A DNA stretch of 64,000 nt from Saccharopolyspora kobensis. GTDB lineage: Bacteria; Actinomycetota; Actinomycetes; Mycobacteriales; Pseudonocardiaceae. The DNA lies in NCBI RefSeq assembly GCF_900108315.1, contig NZ_FNVB01000010.1, positions 248,001-312,000 on the forward strand, given 5' to 3'. The notes under the pieces are model-generated. The model had not been told where the DNA came from and searched no databases. It was given only the letters and a program-made list of their open reading frames with translations. The translations under genes were made by a program, and so were the position numbers. Within the stretch, counting starts at the first letter, position 1; every line of letters begins with the position of its first letter. Positions 9,144-17,277 of the stretch are shown piece by piece.

Positions 9144-9622
9144 TCCCCGGTCTCCGTTCCCGCCGCGGGCCGGCGCATGGTGTGCGCGTCGGCCCCGGAC
9201 GGCTGGTAGTAGCGCTTGCGCAGGCCGACGATCTCGAAGCCGTGCTTGCGGTACATCGCGATCGCGGGTTCGTTGTCGGTGCGCACTTCCAGGAACGTCG
9301 TCGCCCGCTGCTCGTCGGCCCGCGCCAGCAGCGCCCGCAGCAGCGCCTTGCCCACGCCGGTGCCCTGGTGACCGGGCTCGACGCCGATGGTGTGCACCTC
9401 GGCCTCGGCGTGCGGCGCGCGGCCGACCACGGCCAGCCCGGCGTAGCCGATCAGCCGCCCGTCGAGGTAGGCCCCGACGTAGTGGTGGCCCTGGTCGAGC
9501 TCGGAGGCGAACGCCTCCCACGACCACGGGTCGTCGCCGGGGAAGAGCACCTGCTCCAGCTCCGCGCAGCGCTTCAGGTCGGCGCGGCGGAGCTTGAGCA
9601 CCTCCAGCGCAGTGGTGGTCAC
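9140..9622 (-). CDS. rimI: Ribosomal-protein-alanine N-acetyltransferase RimI
   Basis: 160 residues, GNAT fold. RimI acetylates the N-terminus of ribosomal protein S18 in E. coli and may act on other proteins in actinobacteria. The acetyl-CoA loop reads VEPGHQGTGVGKALL, and the C-terminal YRKHGFEIVG is typical. GTG start overlaps the tsaB stop by GTGA, and its stop overlaps the tsaD start, so the three genes form one tightly coupled unit. Confidence 0.93.
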   Translation of the reverse strand: MTTTALEVLKLRRADLKRCAELEQVLFPGDDPWSWEAFASELDQGHHYVGAYLDGRLIGYAGLAVVGRAPHAEAEVHTIGVEPGHQGTGVGKALLRALLARADEQRATTFLEVRTDNEPAIAMYRKHGFEIVGLRKRYYQPSGADAHTMRRPAAGTETGE

Positions 9623-10272
9623 TTCGCACCCCTGGTCAGCACGGACTTCCGCTTGCTCGGCAGCTCCGCGTCCGGTCGCCGCAGGTAGAGCGGCACCAGC
9701 GGAGCCGGTTCGGTGCCCAGCACGTCCTGCGCCGCCGCGACCAGCCCCACCGGCGTGGGGTAGCGCGGCTCGACGACGGGCAGGTCGAAGGCCTCGGCCA
9801 GCTCTCCGGCCGCTGCGGTGCAGCCCTCGGTCGGCACGTCGGCGGGCCGCTGCACGTGCGGGCCGTCGATCCGGGTCCGCCCGGAGTAGGCGGCCCAGTA
9901 GGCCTCCTTGCGGCGCGCATCGGTGGCGACCAGCAGCTGCCCGGTGACGTCGGCCTGCGCGGCGATCGCGTCGAGGCTGCACACCGGGTGCACCGGGCGG
10001 CCGCACGCCTGGCCGAGCGCCGCAGCGGTGACCATGCCGACGCGCAGGCCGGTGAACGGGCCGGGCCCGGCGCCGACGACGATCGCATCGGCGTCGGCCA
10101 GCTCGTGTCCGGCTTCGGTCATGACGTCGAGGAGCTGCGGCATCAGCAGCTCTCCGTGGGCGCGCGGGTTGATCGTGACGCGTTCGGCGAGCGATCGGGG
10201 CCCACCGTCGTCCAGCGCGACCAGCCCGGCGGTGACCGCAGGGGTCGAGGTGTCCAGCGCAATGACGAGCAC
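9619..10272 (-). CDS. tsaB: tRNA t6A modification partner TsaB
   Basis: 217 residues. ASKHA-fold paralog of TsaD that forms the TsaB-TsaD-TsaE complex; it is itself inactive. Recognisable by LVIALDTSTP at the start and GAGPGPFTGLRVGM near residue 68. GTG start; first gene of the tsaB-rimI-tsaD unit, divergent from a small unknown gene about 105 bases away. Confidence 0.93.
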   Translation of the reverse strand: MLVIALDTSTPAVTAGLVALDDGGPRSLAERVTINPRAHGELLMPQLLDVMTEAGHELADADAIVVGAGPGPFTGLRVGMVTAAALGQACGRPVHPVCSLDAIAAQADVTGQLLVATDARRKEAYWAAYSGRTRIDGPHVQRPADVPTEGCTAAAGELAEAFDLPVVEPRYPTPVGLVAAAQDVLGTEPAPLVPLYLRRPDAELPSKRKSVLTRGAK

Positions 10273-10377
10273 GGTTACTCAGCGTACGTCAGCCCTGGTG
10301 AGGTGGGGCTTCCCACCCCGGTGGCCGCGGGTTGGCAAGATCTCCGCAGACGCGGATCCGGCCACCGGGGGTTTCAG

Positions 10378-10704
10378 ATGTTCGGCAAGAAGCTCGAAAC
10401 GCACGTCATCGTGCTCAACGACCTCGACGACGGCCGGGAGGCCGTCCGGCGCGCGCTGGAGACCGCGTCCGCCGAGGAGGTGCCGGGCTTGCAGCGCGCG
10501 CTGCGGCTCCTCGACGAGTCGGCTTCCGCCGAGGACCCGAAGATCCGCTGGACCCGCGAGGTCCTGGCGAAGGCCGGGATCGACCCGCTGGAGCGCGAGG
10601 TCCACGCGGTCCGCGAGGTCCGCAAGCAGCTACCGGGCCTGTCCCTGGTGGCTGCCGTGGACATGGTCCGCGCCCTGAACCCGGACGCGAAGCGACGCCG
10701 GTGA
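10378..10704 (+). CDS. Small protein with L7/L12 C-terminal-like segment
   Basis: 108 residues, no signal peptide or membrane span. Highly charged and helical. The last 35 residues (REVHAVREVRKQLPGLSLVA, then VDMVRAL) resemble the KAVREATGLGLKEAKDLV region of ribosomal protein L7/L12, though the rest does not. The function is unknown; L7/L12-like fold is an inference from a short similarity. ATG start, no strong ribosome site. Convergent with allantoinase across a palindrome. Confidence 0.65.
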   Translation: MFGKKLETHVIVLNDLDDGREAVRRALETASAEEVPGLQRALRLLDESASAEDPKIRWTREVLAKAGIDPLEREVHAVREVRKQLPGLSLVAAVDMVRALNPDAKRRR

Positions 10705-10711
10705 TTCAGGC

Positions 10712-10757
10712 CCCGTGAGTGGTTTGGGGTGCTATAGCCCCCCAAAGCACTCACGGG
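10712..10757. repeat. GCTATAGC-centred palindrome (family P), copy 1
   Basis: 46 bp inverted repeat. The left arm CCCGTGAGTGGTTTGGGG pairs with CCCCAAAGCACTCACGGG (one mismatch) around TGCTATAGCC. It lies between convergent genes and probably acts as a two-way terminator. The copy at 35432-35477 differs at only two positions. Confidence 0.85.
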
Positions 10758-10770
10758 CACCTGCAACCGG

Positions 10771-12126
10771 TCAGCGGGTGAGGAGGTTGCCCTGCGGGGC
10801 GGTCGCCGCGTCGGGGCCGACGATCTGCGTGCCCCGGAGCCAGGTCTCGCGGACCACGCCCGCCAGCGGGCGGCCGTGGTAGGGCGAGACCGGGTTGCGG
10901 TGGTGCAGCTTGTCCACGTCCACCACGAAGGCCGCGTCCGGGGCGAAGACGCAGAAGTCCGCGTCCTGGCCGACCGCGATGGAGCCCTTGCGGTGCACGC
11001 CGGCGAGCTCGGCGGGCTTGCGGGACATCCACTGCACCACGTCGGCCAGGCTGTGGCCGCGCACCCGCGCCTGCGTCCACACCGCGGGCAGGCCCAGCTG
11101 GAGGCTGGAGACGCCGCCCCAGGCCACGCCGAAGTCGCCGATGTCGAAGCGCTTGAGCTCCGGCGTGCACGGCGAGTGGTCGCTGACCACGCAGTCGATG
11201 ATCCCGTCGGCCAGTCCCTGCCAGAGCAGCTCCCGGTTGCGCGCCTCGCGGATCGGCGGGCAGCACTTGAACTGGGTCGCGCCGTCGGGGACCTCCTCGG
11301 CGCTGAAGCTCAGGTAGTGCGGGCAGGTCTCGACGGTGACCTTGACGCCGTCGGCGCGCGCGGAGGCGATCATCGGCAGCGCGTCGGAGGAGGACAGGTG
11401 CAGGATGTGCACGCGGCCGCCGATCCGCCGGGCCAGCTCGATGACCTGCGCGATCGCCACGTTCTCGGCGCCGCGCGGGCGGGAGTTGAGGAAGTCGCCG
11501 TAGGTCTCGCCGTGCGCGGTGGGCGCGTGCTCGATGGCGTCGGAGTCCTCGGCGTGCACGATCATCATCGCGTCGTAGCGGGCCAGTTCGCGCAGCGCCT
11601 CGTCCAGCTCGGCCGGGTTCAGCGGCGGGAACTCGTCGACGCCGGAGTGCAGCAGGAAGCACTTGAAGCCGAACACCCCGGCCTCGTGCAGGCCGCGCAG
11701 CTCGCCGAGGTTGCCGTGCACCGCGCCGCCCCAGAAGCCGACGTCGACGTGCGCCTTCTCGCGGGCGGTCTTGCGCTTGATCTCCAGCGCGCCGGTGTCG
11801 ATGGTCGGCGGGAGGCTGTTCAGCGGCATGTCGATGATGGTGGTGACGCCGCCGGCCGCCGCGGCGCGGGTGGCGGTGTCGAAGCCCTCCCACTCGGTGC
11901 GGCCCGGGTCGTTGACGTGCACGTGGGTGTCCACCAGCCCCGGCAGCAGCACCTCGTCGGCGGCGAGCTCGATGGTGCGGGCCGCGTCGAGCTGGGCGTC
12001 GAAGGGCTCGACGGCGGCGATGCGGCCGTCGCGGACGCCGACGCTGCCGGACGTCTCCCCGTTCGGGCCGATGAGCCGACGTGCGCGGAACACGACGTCG
12101 AACGTCGCGGTGGCTGCCTCGGACAA
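10771..12126 (-). CDS. allB: Allantoinase
   Basis: 451 residues. Amidohydrolase that opens the hydantoin ring of allantoin to give allantoate, the step after uricase/UraH/UraD. Metal ligands are seen in VDTHVHVNDPGRTEW, in the likely carboxylated lysine of FKCFLLHSGVDEF, in IVHAED, HILHLSS and in VSDHSPC. Start is TTG at 12126, chosen because AGGAGG lies 6-7 bases upstream; the frame also contains an upstream TTG within the leader. The promoter carries a perfect inverted repeat (12150-12168) shared with the uraD operon, indicating common control. Allantoicase, the next enzyme, is not in this window. Confidence 0.95.
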   Translation of the reverse strand: MSEAATATFDVVFRARRLIGPNGETSGSVGVRDGRIAAVEPFDAQLDAARTIELAADEVLLPGLVDTHVHVNDPGRTEWEGFDTATRAAAAGGVTTIIDMPLNSLPPTIDTGALEIKRKTAREKAHVDVGFWGGAVHGNLGELRGLHEAGVFGFKCFLLHSGVDEFPPLNPAELDEALRELARYDAMMIVHAEDSDAIEHAPTAHGETYGDFLNSRPRGAENVAIAQVIELARRIGGRVHILHLSSSDALPMIASARADGVKVTVETCPHYLSFSAEEVPDGATQFKCCPPIREARNRELLWQGLADGIIDCVVSDHSPCTPELKRFDIGDFGVAWGGVSSLQLGLPAVWTQARVRGHSLADVVQWMSRKPAELAGVHRKGSIAVGQDADFCVFAPDAAFVVDVDKLHHRNPVSPYHGRPLAGVVRETWLRGTQIVGPDAATAPQGNLLTR

Positions 12127-12149
12127 CGCGGTACCTCCTGGACTCAACT

Positions 12150-12187
12150 GTTCAACAAAGTGTTGAACCTTCGACGGTTCCGGTCAA
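12150..12187 (-). promoter_or_regulatory. allB promoter with operator TTCAACAAAGTGTTGA
   Basis: On the minus strand: -35 TTGACC (12182-12187), 17 bp spacer, -10 AACACT (12159-12164). A perfect inverted repeat GTTCAACA-AAG-TGTTGAAC (12150-12168) covers the -10 box and start point. The 16-base core TTCAACAAAGTGTTGA is identical at the -35 box of the uraD operon (20198-20216). A repressor site for purine catabolism is inferred; AllR or another regulator could bind. Confidence 0.7.
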
Positions 12188-12230
12188 GCCCCCCACGGCC
12201 GGAAAGCACGACAAGTTCTTCCGCATTGTG

Positions 12231-12367
12231 AAGTATACTTATCGATTCATGAAATAGTCGGGCAGAAGCCGTGTCCCGTCAAGGACCCGCCCGCGAAGCA
12301 TCGATTCAGCCTTCCGCCGCATCCGCCCAGGTATTGACAGGTGCCGCGCAGCGCTGTTTGGTATACC
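12231..12367 (+). promoter_or_regulatory. Region upstream of the racemase/GAF gene with GTATAC palindromes
   Basis: Two small palindromes share a GTATAC core: AAGTATACTT (12231-12240) and GGTATACC (12360-12367). A TTGACA at 12334-12339 could be the -35 box, with the second palindrome in the -10 region. This looks like a regulated promoter of the divergent gene; the regulator is unknown (GntR-type sites often look like this). Confidence 0.4.
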
Positions 12368-12452
12368 GCATCCCAGATCGCGCCGCTCCTCCCGCGCCGG
12401 AGGCCCGCCGGGGCGCGAGCACCGGGCTCCGGCCCGCGGGAGAGGAGTCGCC

Positions 12453-13589
12453 GTGCCCCGCATCGGAATGCTGACCCCTTCGTCGAACACCGTGCTCGAA
12501 CCCGTCACCTACCGGCTGCTGTCCGGTGCGGAGGAGGTGACCGCGCACTTCAGCCGGTTGCCGGTCACCGCGATCTCGCTCGCCGAGGAGCAGAGCGGCC
12601 AGTTCTCGGTGGCCCGGATGTCGGCCGCCGCCGAGCTGCTCCGGGACGCCGCGGTGGACGTCGTGGTGTGGAACGGGACCGCCGGGTCCTGGCTCGGCCT
12701 CGACTACGACCGGCAGGTCTGCGATGCGCTGTCGCAGGTGTGCGGGGTTCCGGCGACGACGTCGACGCTGGCGCTGCACGACGCCTTCCGCGCCTTCGGC
12801 GTGCGGAGGTTGGGCCTGGTCACGCCGTACACCGGCGACGTGACGGCGCGCATCGCGGAGACGTACGCGGCCGAGGGCGTCGAAGTGGTGGCCGACGAGC
12901 GGCTGGAGATCACCGACAACTTCTCCTTCGGCGAAGTGCCCGAGCAGCGGCTCGTCGAGATGATCGGGGCCGCCGCGCCCGGCGCGCAGGCGGTGGCGCT
13001 GGTGTGCACGAACCTGCGCGGTGCCTTCCCGGCAGCCGAACTGGAACCGGAACTCGGAATTCCCGTGCTGGACAGCGTTTCCGTGACGTTGTGGAAGGCG
13101 CTCGACCTGCTCGGCGGCCGTCCTCTCGATCGCGGGAGCGTGCTGCTGTCCGGCTCGACGCGGGCCGCGCTGAAGGAGATCTGCGCCCTGCTCCGCGCGG
13201 CGACCGGCTCGGACCGGACGACGGTGCGCCTGGACCTGCCCTCGCAGCGGCTCGGCGTCGACCTGGCCGCGGCCGAGGACACCGGCCCCGGCGTGGCGGC
13301 CATCCAGCACGACCGGAGCCTCGACCAGCGCGCGCTGAACACCGTCCGATGGCTGGAGGAGCACCGCAAGACGCTGGTGCAACCGCACTTCCGCGCCGAC
13401 CCGCGGCCGCCGCAGGCGCTCATCGCCGCCTACGGCGTCCGGGCTCAGCTGCTCGCCCCGATCGAGATCGACGGCGCGATGGTCGGCTGGATCTCGGTGC
13501 ACAGCCTCACCGAGCGCGACTGGGCACCTGCCGAGATCCGAGCCGCCGAGGCCGCGGCATCGCGCGTCAGCACCCTCCTGGAGCGGTGA
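12453..13589 (+). CDS. Arylmalonate decarboxylase/maleate isomerase-like protein fused to a GAF domain
   Basis: 378 residues. Residues 1-235 belong to the Asp/Glu racemase superfamily, maleate isomerase/arylmalonate decarboxylase (AMDase) branch (RIGMLTPSSNTVLEP). The second catalytic cysteine is present (C185, ALVCTNL), but the first is glycine (G75 in VVWNGTAGS). This is the arrangement of AMDase (Gly74/Cys188), whereas racemases and maleate isomerases carry two cysteines; the anion-binding T76 and Y126 also align. Residues about 240-378 form a GAF-type domain (LDQRALNTVRWLEEH ... LLAPIEIDGAMVGWISVHS). GTG start with GAGAGGAG. Its place in a purine/glyoxylate island suggests a catabolic or sensory role. 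Substrate unknown; hydantoin or allantoin racemase is less likely because a cysteine is missing. Confidence 0.8.
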   Translation: MPRIGMLTPSSNTVLEPVTYRLLSGAEEVTAHFSRLPVTAISLAEEQSGQFSVARMSAAAELLRDAAVDVVVWNGTAGSWLGLDYDRQVCDALSQVCGVPATTSTLALHDAFRAFGVRRLGLVTPYTGDVTARIAETYAAEGVEVVADERLEITDNFSFGEVPEQRLVEMIGAAAPGAQAVALVCTNLRGAFPAAELEPELGIPVLDSVSVTLWKALDLLGGRPLDRGSVLLSGSTRAALKEICALLRAATGSDRTTVRLDLPSQRLGVDLAAAEDTGPGVAAIQHDRSLDQRALNTVRWLEEHRKTLVQPHFRADPRPPQALIAAYGVRAQLLAPIEIDGAMVGWISVHSLTERDWAPAEIRAAEAAASRVSTLLER

Positions 13590-13594
13590 CCGGC

Positions 13595-13638
13595 GCAATT
13601 TCAATTGAAATCACCTGTGCGATTTCAATTGAAATTGC
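13595..13638. repeat. A+T-rich double palindrome (family E), simple copy
   Basis: Perfect 18-bp arms GCAATTTCAATTGAAATC (13595-13612) and GATTTCAATTGAAATTGC (13621-13638) around an 8-base loop. Each arm is itself nearly palindromic. It lies between convergent genes. Confidence 0.85.
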
Positions 13639-13723
13639 ACTCTCCTCACCCGGCCGGGGGGCTGCGGAACCCTGCCGGGGGTTTGCGGGCGCCTTGGTGG
13701 AGCGAGGAGGGGCTTGGCACCGG

Positions 13724-14851
13724 TCAGGGCTTCAGGTGGTCGGCGGCGATGCGTTCGGCCAGTTCGGGGAGGAGGGTCGCCGCTTCGCGGATGCAGCGCT
13801 GGGGGTCCGGTTCGATGTCGGTGAGGGTGTAGACCGCTTCGATGCCCGCTTCGCGGAGGCGCTCCGGGGAGAGCTCCGAGCGACCGGCGATCGCCACCAC
13901 CGGGATGCCCGCCGCGCGGGCTCGGGCGGCCACCCCGGCCGGGCCCTTGCCGTGCAGCGTCTGCTCGTCGATGGAGCCCTCGCCGATGATCACCAGGCCC
14001 GCTCCGGCCAGCTGGCGGTCGAAGTCGATCAGCTCCAGGACGACGTCCACGCCGGGGCGCATGCGGGCTCCGAGCACCGCGAGGGCGCCGTAGCCGACAC
14101 CGCCCGCCGCGCCCGCCCCCGGCTGCTCGGCCACGTCGCGGCCGCCCGCCGCCAGCACCGCGCGCGACCAGTTCGCCAAGGCCTCGTCGAGGAAGCGCAC
14201 CTGATCGGGGTCGGCGCCCTTCTGCGGGCCGTAGACGTGCGCCGCGCCGCGCTCGCCGAGCAGCGGGTTGTCCACATCGGAGGCGAGGATCACCTCGGTC
14301 CCCGCCAGCCGCGGGTCGAGGCCGGAGAGATCCACCGACGCCACGCGGGCCAGTGGTCCACCGCCTGGGGGCAACGGGTGCTCCGCAGCATCCAAAACCC
14401 GCGCCCCCAGGACGGTGAGCATTCCGGCGCCGCCGTCGGTGCACGCACTGCCACCGACGCCGAGCACCACGGTTCGCGCGCCCGCGTCGAGCGCCGCCAG
14501 GATCGCCTCGCCGGTGCCCTCGCTGGACGCCGCCAGCGGGGCGAGCTCGTCCGGGTCCAGCAGCGCCAGCCCGGAGGCCGATGCCAGCTCGACCACCGCC
14601 GTGTCGTCGAACACCGCGATCTCGGTGTCCACCGGCTCGCCGACCGGCCCCGCGACGCGGACCGGGATCGGCACGTACCCGCCGGCCACCGCGGCCTGGA
14701 CGGTGCCGTCACCGCCGTCGGCCACCGGCGCGGACCGGACCTCCACTTCGGGCCGGGCCCGGCGCAGGCCGGTGGCCACCGCGGCGGCCACCTCCGGCGC
14801 CGTCAGCGAACCCTTGAACTTGTCCGGCGCGATCAGGACGGGTCCAGGCAA
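13724..14851 (-). CDS. glxK: Glycerate kinase (GarK/GlxK family)
   Basis: 375 residues, normal for the family. Phosphorylates D-glycerate made from tartronate semialdehyde, feeding glycolysis. Typical signatures are LIAPDKFKGSLTAPEVAAA at the N-terminus, VADGGDGT, and GVGGSACTDGGAGML. Start chosen as TTG at 14851 because CAGGAG lies 6 bases upstream; the frame remains open for another 23 codons with no better signal. Last gene of the hyi-glxR-gcl-glxK series on the minus strand, separated from gcl by 450 bases with a hairpin and a dispersed repeat. Confidence 0.93.
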   Translation of the reverse strand: MPGPVLIAPDKFKGSLTAPEVAAAVATGLRRARPEVEVRSAPVADGGDGTVQAAVAGGYVPIPVRVAGPVGEPVDTEIAVFDDTAVVELASASGLALLDPDELAPLAASSEGTGEAILAALDAGARTVVLGVGGSACTDGGAGMLTVLGARVLDAAEHPLPPGGGPLARVASVDLSGLDPRLAGTEVILASDVDNPLLGERGAAHVYGPQKGADPDQVRFLDEALANWSRAVLAAGGRDVAEQPGAGAAGGVGYGALAVLGARMRPGVDVVLELIDFDRQLAGAGLVIIGEGSIDEQTLHGKGPAGVAARARAAGIPVVAIAGRSELSPERLREAGIEAVYTLTDIEPDPQRCIREAATLLPELAERIAADHLKP

Positions 14852-14973
14852 GGCGAACTCCTGTTGTGCAGGTGGTGGTGCCCCCGCCGAGACGCCCGGC
14901 ACGTGCTCGGCGGGGAACACCGAGGGTCATCGGGTATTCCACCCGAGGACCCCGTCTGGGGAAAGTGGGGAAG

Positions 14974-15011
14974 GCGCTCGCCGGAACACCACCGCGCGTT
15001 CCGGCGAGCGC
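14974..15011. terminator. Hairpin between gcl and glxK
   Basis: Perfect 14-bp stem GCGCTCGCCGGAAC / GTTCCGGCGAGCGC (14974-14987, 14998-15011) with a 10-base loop. It lies in the 450-base gap after gcl. It may attenuate or end the gcl transcript. Confidence 0.6.
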
Positions 15012-15138
15012 TCCCCTCGCGGGGCTGCCCTGGTGGCCCCGCACGGGGTGCGCGAGTGTGTGACAGGACCGCTCGGCCCGGTTCCCATCGGGCCGAACAG
15101 CGCCAACGCACCCCGAGTCCAACTCGTTCTTCTGTTTG

Positions 15139-15292
15139 AAGCGGCGGAGCCGCTTGCGCCACGCGGCACCGCCGCGGGTTCTCAGAGGTCACCTGGCGAG
15201 GACAGCCCGTTCGCTGTGATCGGACACGGGATCCAGCGGCCAGGAGGCCTCCGAGGTTCCGCTACCCGCACCGCCTCGCAAGGCGACCGAGG
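15139..15292. repeat. Dispersed intergenic repeat, family R copy 2
   Basis: Starts with a hairpin (AAGCGGCGGAGCCGCTT), then CACCGCCGCGGGTTCTCAG (15167-15185), CCTGGCGAGGACAGCCCGTT, GGGATCC, and GGTTCCGCTACCCGCACCGC. It lies just after the gcl stop. Blocks and order match 4291-4435 and 51994-52170. Confidence 0.75.
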
Positions 15293-15301
15293 AACAGTCG
15301 A

Positions 15302-17005
15302 TCAGGCGTTGGGCACCGGCTCCGGTTCGATCATGGCGTCGATGCGGATGCCTCGCGCCGTGTTCGCCTCGCGCTCGATCATCACCTCGACCAGGACCGG
15401 GCGGCTCGTCGCGACCGCCTCCTTGCGGGCCCACTCGATGGTGTCGGCCAGGTCGGCGGGCTCGAACACGCGGCGGCCCGAGCAGCCGTAGGCCTCCATG
15501 ATCTTGACGTTGTCCGTGCCGTGGTCGTCGTAGTGGATGTCGACCTCGGTCTTCATGCCGAACGCGTCGCCCTCGGCCTGGCGGATCAGGCCCAGGTACT
15601 CGTTGTTCAACATGATGATCACGAACGGGATGTCGTACTGGGCGGCCACCGCCAGCTCCTCGACCAGGAACTGGAAGCCGTAGTCGCCGACCACCGCGAC
15701 GACCTCCGCGTCCGGCTTCGCCGACTTCACGCCGATCGCCGCCGGGATCTCCCAGCCGAGCGGACCCGCCTGGCCGCACACCTGGTAGTGCCGCGGCAGG
15801 TGCGCGGTCTGGAACTGGCCGCCCCAGATCTGGTAGAGCCCGATCGCGGTGACGAAGTACGCCTCCGGCGGGAAGATCTGGTTGATCTCCCGGTACACCC
15901 GCGGCGCCTTGATCGGCACCGTGTCGTAGTCGTCCGGGCGGGTCAGGGTCTGCTTGAGCACGCCGACCCTGGCCACCCACGCCGAGAAGTCCTTGCTCGC
16001 GTTGCGCTTGCGGGCCGCGTCGATCAGCGCTTCCAGGAACAGCCTGGTGTCGGAGACGACGCCCAGGTCCGGCCCGAAGACCTTGCCGATCTGGGTGGGC
16101 TCGATGTCGACGTGGATGAACTTGCGGTCACCGCGGTAGGTGTCCAGCGCACCGGTGTGCCGGTCGCCGAAGCGGGCGCCCAGCGCCAGCACCAGGTCGG
16201 CCTCCAGGAACGACTGGTTGCCGTAGCGCTGGCTGGTCTGGATGCCGGTCATGCCGGCGAACAGCTCGTGGTCCTCCGGGAAGGAGCCCTTGCCCATCAG
16301 GGTGATCTGCACCGGGACGCCGAGCAGCTCGGCCAGTTCGCGCACCTGCTCGTGGGCGTCGCCGAGGATCACGCCGCCACCGGCGAGGATCAGCGGCCGG
16401 TCGGATTCCAGCAGCATGTCCAGCGCGCGCTCGACGCGCGGCAGGTGCGGCTCGACGGCGGCGATCGGCAGCGGGGCGTCCAGCGACGGGTCCCACTCGA
16501 TCTCCTGCTTCTGCACGTCCAGCGGCAGGTCGATCAGCACCGGGCCGGGGCGGCCGGAGCGCGCGATGCGGAAGGCCTCGCGGAAGATCCACGGCGCCTG
16601 CGCGGCCTCCTTGACCTGCACCGCCCACTTGGTGACCGGCTTGGCGATGTCGACGATGTCGACCGCCTGGAAGGCCTCCTGGTGCAGCTTGCTGGAGACC
16701 GCCTGGCCGGTGATGCACAGCATCGGGATGGAGTCGGCGATCGCGGTGTAGAGGCCGGTGATCATGTTGGTGCCCGCCGGCCCGGAGGTGCCGATGGCCA
16801 CGCCGACCTTGCCGTTGGTGCGGGCCCAACCGTCGGCCATGTGGGTGGCGCCCTCTTCGTGGCGGACGATCAGGTGCTCGATGCCGCTGTCCTCCATCGC
16901 CGCGTACAGCGGGAGGATCGCGGCGCCGGGGCAGCCGAAGGTGATGTCCACGCCCTCGGACTTGAGCACGTCGACGACGGCCTGCATGACAGGGACTTTG
17001 GCCAT
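15302..17005 (-). CDS. gcl: Glyoxylate carboligase (tartronate-semialdehyde synthase)
   Basis: 567 residues. ThDP enzyme joining two glyoxylates to tartronate semialdehyde and CO2. The family match includes FGCPGAAILPLY, GTSGPAGTNMITGLY, GQAGPLGWEIPAA, the ThDP motif GDYGFQF...LNNEYLGLIRQ. Residue 50, in RHEEGATHMADG, is glutamate, whereas E. coli Gcl is known for valine here (HVEGA). Glutamate is usual in other ThDP enzymes such as acetolactate synthase. ATG at 17005 with GAGAGGAAG upstream was preferred to an earlier in-frame start. It lies between glxR and glxK in the glycerate pathway, which supports Gcl over acetolactate synthase. Confidence 0.9.
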   Translation of the reverse strand: MAKVPVMQAVVDVLKSEGVDITFGCPGAAILPLYAAMEDSGIEHLIVRHEEGATHMADGWARTNGKVGVAIGTSGPAGTNMITGLYTAIADSIPMLCITGQAVSSKLHQEAFQAVDIVDIAKPVTKWAVQVKEAAQAPWIFREAFRIARSGRPGPVLIDLPLDVQKQEIEWDPSLDAPLPIAAVEPHLPRVERALDMLLESDRPLILAGGGVILGDAHEQVRELAELLGVPVQITLMGKGSFPEDHELFAGMTGIQTSQRYGNQSFLEADLVLALGARFGDRHTGALDTYRGDRKFIHVDIEPTQIGKVFGPDLGVVSDTRLFLEALIDAARKRNASKDFSAWVARVGVLKQTLTRPDDYDTVPIKAPRVYREINQIFPPEAYFVTAIGLYQIWGGQFQTAHLPRHYQVCGQAGPLGWEIPAAIGVKSAKPDAEVVAVVGDYGFQFLVEELAVAAQYDIPFVIIMLNNEYLGLIRQAEGDAFGMKTEVDIHYDDHGTDNVKIMEAYGCSGRRVFEPADLADTIEWARKEAVATSRPVLVEVMIEREANTARGIRIDAMIEPEPVPNA

Positions 17006-17149
17006 GGTGTAAGACTTCCTCTCGGGTGCTGCGCGCACCTTGTTGGGAACGGGTCGGTGGTTCTGGTTGCTTGGCGGCGCTCGGACCGCCGACCCGTGAC
17101 CGTCTTGCTGCCGACCGCTGCTGCGCGGCCGTTCTCGCTGCTCAGGCTT

Positions 17150-17191
17150 CGTGAGTGCTTTGAGGCGCTATAGCACCCTGAAACGCTCACG
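17150..17191. repeat. GCTATAGC-centred palindrome (family P), copy 2
   Basis: Inverted repeat of 42 bp beginning CGTGAGTGCTTTGAGGCG and ending CACCCTGAAACGCTCACG around CTATAG. It is in the 272-base gap between glxR and gcl. Confidence 0.8.
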
Positions 17192-17277
17192 TGCGTTTAC
17201 CTGGTGAGTGGCGGTGCTGCACGGGGATCTGCCGCAGGAGACGAGGGATTCTCCGTGCAGCACCGCGGTCTTGGGGC

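Noticed and set aside
12453..13589. Allantoin (hydantoin) racemase
   Set aside because: Allantoin context is suggestive, but the first catalytic cysteine is glycine and the N-terminus is of the maleate isomerase/AMDase type.
13595..13638. CRISPR-like short repeats (ATTTCAATTGAAAT)
   Set aside because: Only two units per site, inverted not direct, no regular spacers and no cas genes.
12341..15139. 932-codon plus-strand frame across three genes
   Set aside because: Runs in the wrong frame through the racemase/GAF gene and antisense through glycerate kinase; no domain or ribosome site.
15302..17005. Acetolactate synthase instead of Gcl
   Set aside because: Glu50 would fit, but gene context (hyi, glxR, glxK) and Gcl-type C-terminal motifs favour glyoxylate carboligase.
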